NCBI GenBank assembly: GCA_964019425.1
Contig: OZ025840.1
Span: 210,001-274,000, forward strand
Length of the DNA stretch: 64,000 nucleotides
Origin: Flectonema sp. DT1601
Lineage: Eukaryota > Euglenozoa > Diplonemea > Diplonemida > Diplonemidae
Direction of reading: 5' to 3'
The position numbers and the translations under genes were made by a program. Numbering within the stretch: the first letter of the stretch is position 1; the number at the start of each line of letters is the position of its first letter. A model generated the notes under the pieces. It searched no databases, was not told the DNA's origin, and saw nothing but the letters and a program-made list of their open reading frames with translations. Shown piece by piece: positions 61,444-64,000 of this stretch.

Positions 61444-64000
61444 ACAATAACAGCTATTGCGTAATCAGGAAAGGTTGTGGTGTTATCATCATCTAAAGAC
61501 AAGAGCGTACTTGGTTCTTGAGTGACAGATGTCACTGCTGAACTCACATATGATGTTCCTGATGCAACTGTTTGTGAGATGGCTTGTCCATTCTGATCAA
61601 GCATGTGTTGCATTGAGTTCTCAGTTACTTTTACTGTTGTTGATCCTTTGAACCTCACATTCAAATCTCCAGATTGAAGAGACGCAAATGCTCTCACAGA
61701 GCTTGCTGTCGTGCACGACACGCAGTTCCCAAAAGTATCACAAATATCGAGGCACACAATCCCACCCGATAGTGAAAGAATTGCAGTAATGAAATTCATC
61801 AATCGCTGGGCACCATTTCTCAATTGACTGATGTCAATACCTCTCAGTGTGATACTAATGGTTACTTGAAATACCGAAGTACCTGGCGGAACAGCAGTTG
61901 GGACGTTTGTTGGGACAGCTGTTGGCGAATTCGTTGGAATAGAAGTTGGCGAGTCAGTAGGGACAGCTGTTGGCGGATTCGTTGGAATTAAAGTTGGCGA
62001 ATTCGTTGGATTAGCAGTTGGCGGATTCGTAGGAATTGAAGTTGGCGAGTCAGTCGGGACAGCTGTTGGCGGATTCGTAGGAATTAAAGTTGGCGAATTC
62101 GTTGGAATAGCAGTTGGCGAGTCAGTAGGGACAGCTGTTGGCGGATTCGTTGGAATTAAAGTTGGCGAATTCGTTGGATTAGCAGTTGGCGGATTCGTAG
62201 GAATTGAAGTTGGCGAATTCGTTGGAATAGCAGTTGGCGAGTCAGTCGGGACAGCAGTTGGCGGATTCGTTGGGATTGAAGTTGGTGTAACCGTTGGCCC
62301 ACTCGTAACTGTTGGGCGAGAAGGACACGGTTCATTCCAAGGAGGAAGTACATTCGAAGGCTTTGCTGAACAAAACCCTTTCGAATCAGCGTCACAAGAA
62401 GCAACAATTCGAATTGTCCAGGTCCTCACAGTGCTGTAAACATATGCACCACCACGATCAAACTTTGGTCCCTCAGCCATCTGAATGTCATCAGGAATAC
62501 GAGGAAACAGAAACAGCGTGTTCCCATCAAAGAAGTATTGGCTCTCGCTCTTCGAATTCATCAGCTCAGAGAGGGAAGCAGCAGCAGTGAAGGTCACTTC
62601 GCGATTCGACCTCCACTGGTGGTCGGCAGTGATGGTGAAGGTTGTCCCAGCAGGGTACCCAATAGCAAATCGAAATGTCGATCCAATCGGAACTTGCTCA
62701 GGGTTGATATCAAGAACCTTTGGTGACCCCCCGTCAAGTTCCATGAACCACCCAGTCCCAGACAGACCAGTCACTCCAGCATTCGATGTGATAGGAGTCC
62801 TGCGTTCCCGACCCGAACCCCACAACGTCATGTAACCGACATCACAATTACTCCAATCAGCGTAATCATTTCCAGACGCCTTCTGACACGCTCCCGAAGA
62901 CTCGATTCCCCCGTTGTTCGCAGAAATCTCAGGAGTCCTGAACTTCAAGTGCAAAACTTCTCGCTCCTCAATCCCGACAGGCTGCTTCGGACACAACCAC
63001 ACAGACCACTGGCTCTCGAAACGACAGTCGCTGCAGATGTTCCACCATGGGAGATTCGAACCAACAATCGTCGGAAACCCTTCTTGAGTCGCTGACCCGT
63101 CGAAGTCAATGAAGTTGAACATCCGAGAAGCTCCCGTATTCACAATCTTGAATGAGATGAGGTTCTTGTAGTCAACATTCTCATATCCGATGCCTCGAGT
63201 CGCTGAGATCTGCTGAGGCTTGAACTCATCCGAGTGATACAATCCCGACCAGATGATGTTCGTGTGGGCAGACACAGACCATCCGTCCACAGCCTTCGTG
63301 GGATCCGGATCGCAGTAGGTGAGGTCCTGTACCCAACGAGTGTTCCCTGGGAGCGTGGTGGAGGCACAAACCCTCGTCTGGTAGTTCCTGAACTCCACGT
63401 TCGTGACAATCGACTTCACGGAAATGTCGTAAAACTGAAACCCATCGTGGTGCTTGTTCTCAAAGTCAGCATCCACATTCCCAGAGATACCATTCACTAC
63501 ACCGTTGTTCAGCCACGCCTCCCCAAACAAGGTGGCCGCCCTCGCAACGTCGTGCATCTCAAATCCATCCATCTCCACCCTGTTCCCCCAATGCAAGATC
63601 CCCTTGTTGGCCGCGTAAATCAACGTGTTTTCGAATTTCATCCACAACAAGGTCCCCTCCCAGTTTTGGAATCCGAATCCGGCTTCTTCCCGAGTCGAAC
63701 GATCCTTCCTCCCGCTGTTGTAGGTGAGCACGTCACCGACCATCTTCAGTTCACCGCCAACATAAATGCATCCCGTCGCCCCCCAGTAAGCACCTGACGA
63801 ATGGCAAGTGTTCCCGCTGAACTTCTTCAAGTCACGTGACCGAGGCTGGATGACGCGCTCGTCCTTGAAGACTCCAACAGTGTTAGGAAGCGAAGGGAAC
63901 GAGAACCCAGCCCACCCACCAGAAGCAACGTTTCCCAAGAACTCGTTGTATGCATTCGAAATGTAGTAAGCGGCAGCAGCAGCGTCAACAGGGAACCTCC
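61444..64000 (-). CDS. Beta-helix surface protein with PT stalk and shared C-terminal domain (partial)
   Basis: Open at both ends: the frame continues past 64000 upstream and runs into the gap downstream. About 545 residues resemble the right-handed beta-helix part of G8/PbH1-type proteins (LGNVASGGWAGFSF, SGNTCHSSGAYWGATG, MDGFEMHDVARAATLFG, NGVVNGISGN), then a region ending at FCSAKPSNVLPPWNEPCPS. A PT-repeat stalk (TNPPTAVPTDSPTSIP) of about 130 residues and the same Cys-containing C-terminal domain as the 56.9 kb gene follow. GC content is visibly higher in the beta-helix part. Likely secreted and membrane-anchored. The beta-helix family call is tentative. Confidence 0.8.

Overview
The window is nuclear DNA of a unicellular eukaryote that I cannot name. 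Long reading frames carry nuclear-type eukaryotic genes: Pumilio, Kelch, RCC1, two-pore K+ channel, GT49 glycosyltransferase, ER-retained proteins and long coiled coils. Spaces between genes are AT-rich, with dozens of poly-A/poly-T runs of 12 to 30 bases. Every well-supported gene (about 20) lies on the minus strand. Most have a pyrimidine-rich tract ending in AG a few to about 100 nt before the ATG. A one-way gene array with such acceptors is what polycistronic transcription with spliced-leader trans-splicing looks like, as in Euglenozoa. No spliced-leader RNA gene is present, so this is inference. A few genes also carry ordinary GT-AG introns of 66-70 nt.

Layout, read leftwards from 64 kb in the direction of transcription. 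54-64 kb is a duplicated, repeat-rich surface-protein locus: a beta-helix/PT-rich protein running off the right edge, an assembly gap, a broken copy of the start of a coiled-coil gene, and a 1001-residue protein made mostly of a 31-residue repeat. 46-54 kb holds two large coiled-coil proteins and a two-pore K+ channel. 43-46 kb and 37-42 kb are gene-poor and flank a Pumilio protein whose RNA-reading residues match the UGUAUAUA code exactly. 24-37 kb holds a GT49-X8-X8 glycosyltransferase with an ER-retention tail, an IQ protein, a kinase-like protein, an aspartate/glutamate racemase fused to an IQ motif, a cold-shock-like protein and a serine-rich membrane protein. 12-24 kb holds an amino-acid/polyamine transporter, Kelch and RCC1 propellers, coiled coils, a membrane protein and an ER Canopy-like/discoidin-like protein. 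1-12 kb holds a PaaK-like adenylate-forming enzyme, a coiled coil and a PDZ-like/cold-shock RNA-binding protein.

Spaces between genes contain two families of small DNA transposons (MITEs), several dispersed repeats, strong hairpins, and a few small and often spliced candidate genes that I rate low. No rRNA, tRNA, CRISPR or viral element was recognised. The genes do not form one pathway. The recurring themes are post-transcriptional control (Pumilio, two cold-shock proteins), calmodulin-type IQ motifs, the ER/secretory route and the cell surface.
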